DNA from: Achromobacter sp.
GTDB taxonomy: Bacteria > Pseudomonadota > Gammaproteobacteria > Burkholderiales > Burkholderiaceae_B
Reading direction: 5' to 3'
Length of the DNA: 6,618 nucleotides
Assembly (NCBI GenBank): GCA_003454835.1
Contig: DMTA01000352.1
Location: forward strand, 1 to 6,618
The notes under the pieces are model-generated. The model had not been told where the DNA came from. It did no database searches and saw nothing but the letters and a program-made list of their open reading frames with translations. Below are positions 6,524 to 6,618 of the stretch, one piece after another; positions within the stretch are counted from its first letter, which is position 1, and each line of letters begins with the position of its first letter. The position numbers and the translations under genes were made by a program.

Positions 6524-6618
6524 CTAACCCGCCTCGGTCTCGGTGCCATACAGCGCGGCCAGGCACTCCGCCAGCGGCGCAATGTCCCGGGCCAGTTTGT
6601 CGACGGCCGCGGCGTCCA
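6524..6618 (-). CDS. C-terminal end of an unidentified leftward gene (partial)
   Basis: The minus-strand frame ending at TAG 6526-6524 gives 30 residues to the window edge, including DKLARDIAPLAECLAALYG. This looks like an amphipathic helix. Third codon positions are mostly C or G, as in the neighbouring genes, which supports coding. It converges with the LysR gene across 28 bases that contain a GC-only inverted repeat (CCCGG/CCGGG, 6496-6510) but no T-run. I do not recognise the protein. Confidence 0.6.
   Translation of the reverse strand, partial: DAAAVDKLARDIAPLAECLAALYGTETEAG

Overview
The window reads as ordinary chromosomal sequence from a high-GC betaproteobacterium. The protein sequences and their C/G-ending codons suggest the family Alcaligenaceae (Achromobacter or Bordetella type). 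This placement comes from protein recognition only, not from a database search. I see no insertion sequence, phage gene, CRISPR array, tRNA or rRNA.

Layout: the first 200 bases hold the probable tail of an upstream gene, an 11-bp inverted repeat and the leader of the first complete gene. Then come a periplasmic di-heme cytochrome c peroxidase (203-1204, +) and a strong bidirectional terminator (1252-1281) shared with the convergent queF gene for queuosine synthesis (1335-2159, -). A 320-bp AT-rich divergent control region (2160-2479) separates queF from aceA, isocitrate lyase of the glyoxylate shunt (2480-3799, +). AceA is followed by a long structured 3' untranslated region and a textbook terminator (3896-3923). 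A small DUF1398 protein (4018-4413, +) converges with a zinc alcohol dehydrogenase of the cinnamyl-alcohol-dehydrogenase/YahK group (4441-5505, -). A divergent LysR-family regulator (5611-6495, +) lies across a 105-bp gap. The last 95 bases hold the C-terminal end of a leftward gene.

The genes do not form one pathway. They are mostly single transcription units: peroxide detoxification, tRNA modification, C2/fatty-acid carbon use, an unknown small protein, and a regulator with its probable target. The only evident functional pair is the LysR regulator and the alcohol dehydrogenase. A perfect 15-bp palindrome containing a T-N11-A box lies between them, about 60 bp upstream of the dehydrogenase start site I infer.

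I do not find a new biological system here. The most useful signals are regulatory: the LysR box, two TTGTATAA-core dyads and repeated TGTGAA motifs in the queF-aceA gap, and a dyad directly before the peroxidase ribosome binding site.
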